A DNA stretch of 5,928 bases from Chrysiogenia bacterium. GTDB taxonomy: Bacteria; JAGRBM01. Positions 5,816-5,928 of this stretch are shown here, one piece after another; position 1 is the first letter of the stretch, and the number at the start of each line of letters is the position of its first letter. The notes below the pieces were generated by a model, which worked only from the letters and a program-made list of their open reading frames with translations, did not search any database and had not been told where the DNA came from. The DNA is taken from contig JAGRBM010000175.1 of NCBI GenBank assembly GCA_020434085.1, positions 1 through 5,928 on the forward strand, read 5' to 3'. A program made the translations under genes and the position numbers.

Positions 5816-5928
5816 ATGGATCTCTCCGACAAGACCATTGCCATCACGGGAATTGGCGGTTTCATCGGCCTGCGCATGGCCGAGCGCGCGATCGAGCGCG
5901 GCATGAGCGTGAAGGGCCTCGACCTCTC
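5816..5928 (+). CDS. NAD-dependent epimerase/dehydratase (extended SDR), N-terminal part only
   Basis: Only the first 37 codons lie in the window; the gene continues past its end. The ATG is preceded by GAGG (5805-5808) at 7 bases. After DLSDKTIAI comes TGIGGFIG (11-18), the TGxxGFIG glycine motif of extended short-chain dehydrogenases, preceded by a hydrophobic strand and followed by a helix (LRMAERAIERG) and a second strand ending in an acidic residue (VKGLDL, Asp36). Asp36 at that point is typical of NAD-preferring members. Typical relatives act on nucleotide sugars or steroid-like substrates, and nothing here tells which. It is separated from the phosphatase by 149 bases and probably has its own promoter. 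Confidence 0.8.
   Translation, partial: MDLSDKTIAITGIGGFIGLRMAERAIERGMSVKGLDL

Overview
The window is GC-rich, gene-dense bacterial chromosome with short intergenic gaps and ordinary Shine-Dalgarno sites. I recognise six complete protein genes and the start of a seventh. All are housekeeping or central-metabolism families. I see no RNA gene, insertion sequence, phage gene, CRISPR array or defence gene. The wording of several proteins (the C-terminal end of the aminotransferase, the ACT-domain malic enzyme, the DhnA/FbaB-type aldolase) and the high GC content suggest a deltaproteobacterial-type or related Gram-negative lineage. That is an inference from motif style, not a placement.

Left part, minus strand: rsmD (16S rRNA guanine methyltransferase), coaD (phosphopantetheine adenylyltransferase) and a class I aspartate aminotransferase run right to left. 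rsmD and coaD share a 4-base GTGA stop/start overlap and are surely co-expressed. The aminotransferase follows after a 78-base gap with its own ribosome-binding site. The left edge of the window holds what looks like one half of an intrinsic terminator beyond the aminotransferase stop.

Centre: a 160-base divergent intergenic region (2403-2562) separates rsmD from a plus-strand class I fructose-bisphosphate aldolase. It carries a plausible promoter and a good ribosome-binding site for the aldolase. The aldolase is closed by a perfect 9-bp GC-rich hairpin followed by a short T run.

Right part, plus strand: a short-form malic enzyme with an N-terminal ACT domain is followed 9 bases later by a histidine-phosphatase-family enzyme, so the two probably form an operon. 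A 149-base non-coding gap then contains a GCACGT hexamer repeat that is both palindromic and strictly alternating purine-pyrimidine. After it begins an extended-SDR (NAD-dependent epimerase/dehydratase) gene, cut off by the window end.

Together the metabolic genes touch the C3/C4 node (oxaloacetate/aspartate, malate/pyruvate) and the lower hexose pathway, but they sit in separate transcription units and no dedicated pathway is evident. I found no undescribed system. The items most worth a second look are the GCACGT repeat at 5715-5737 and the terminator-like hairpin placed only 23 bases before the malic enzyme start.
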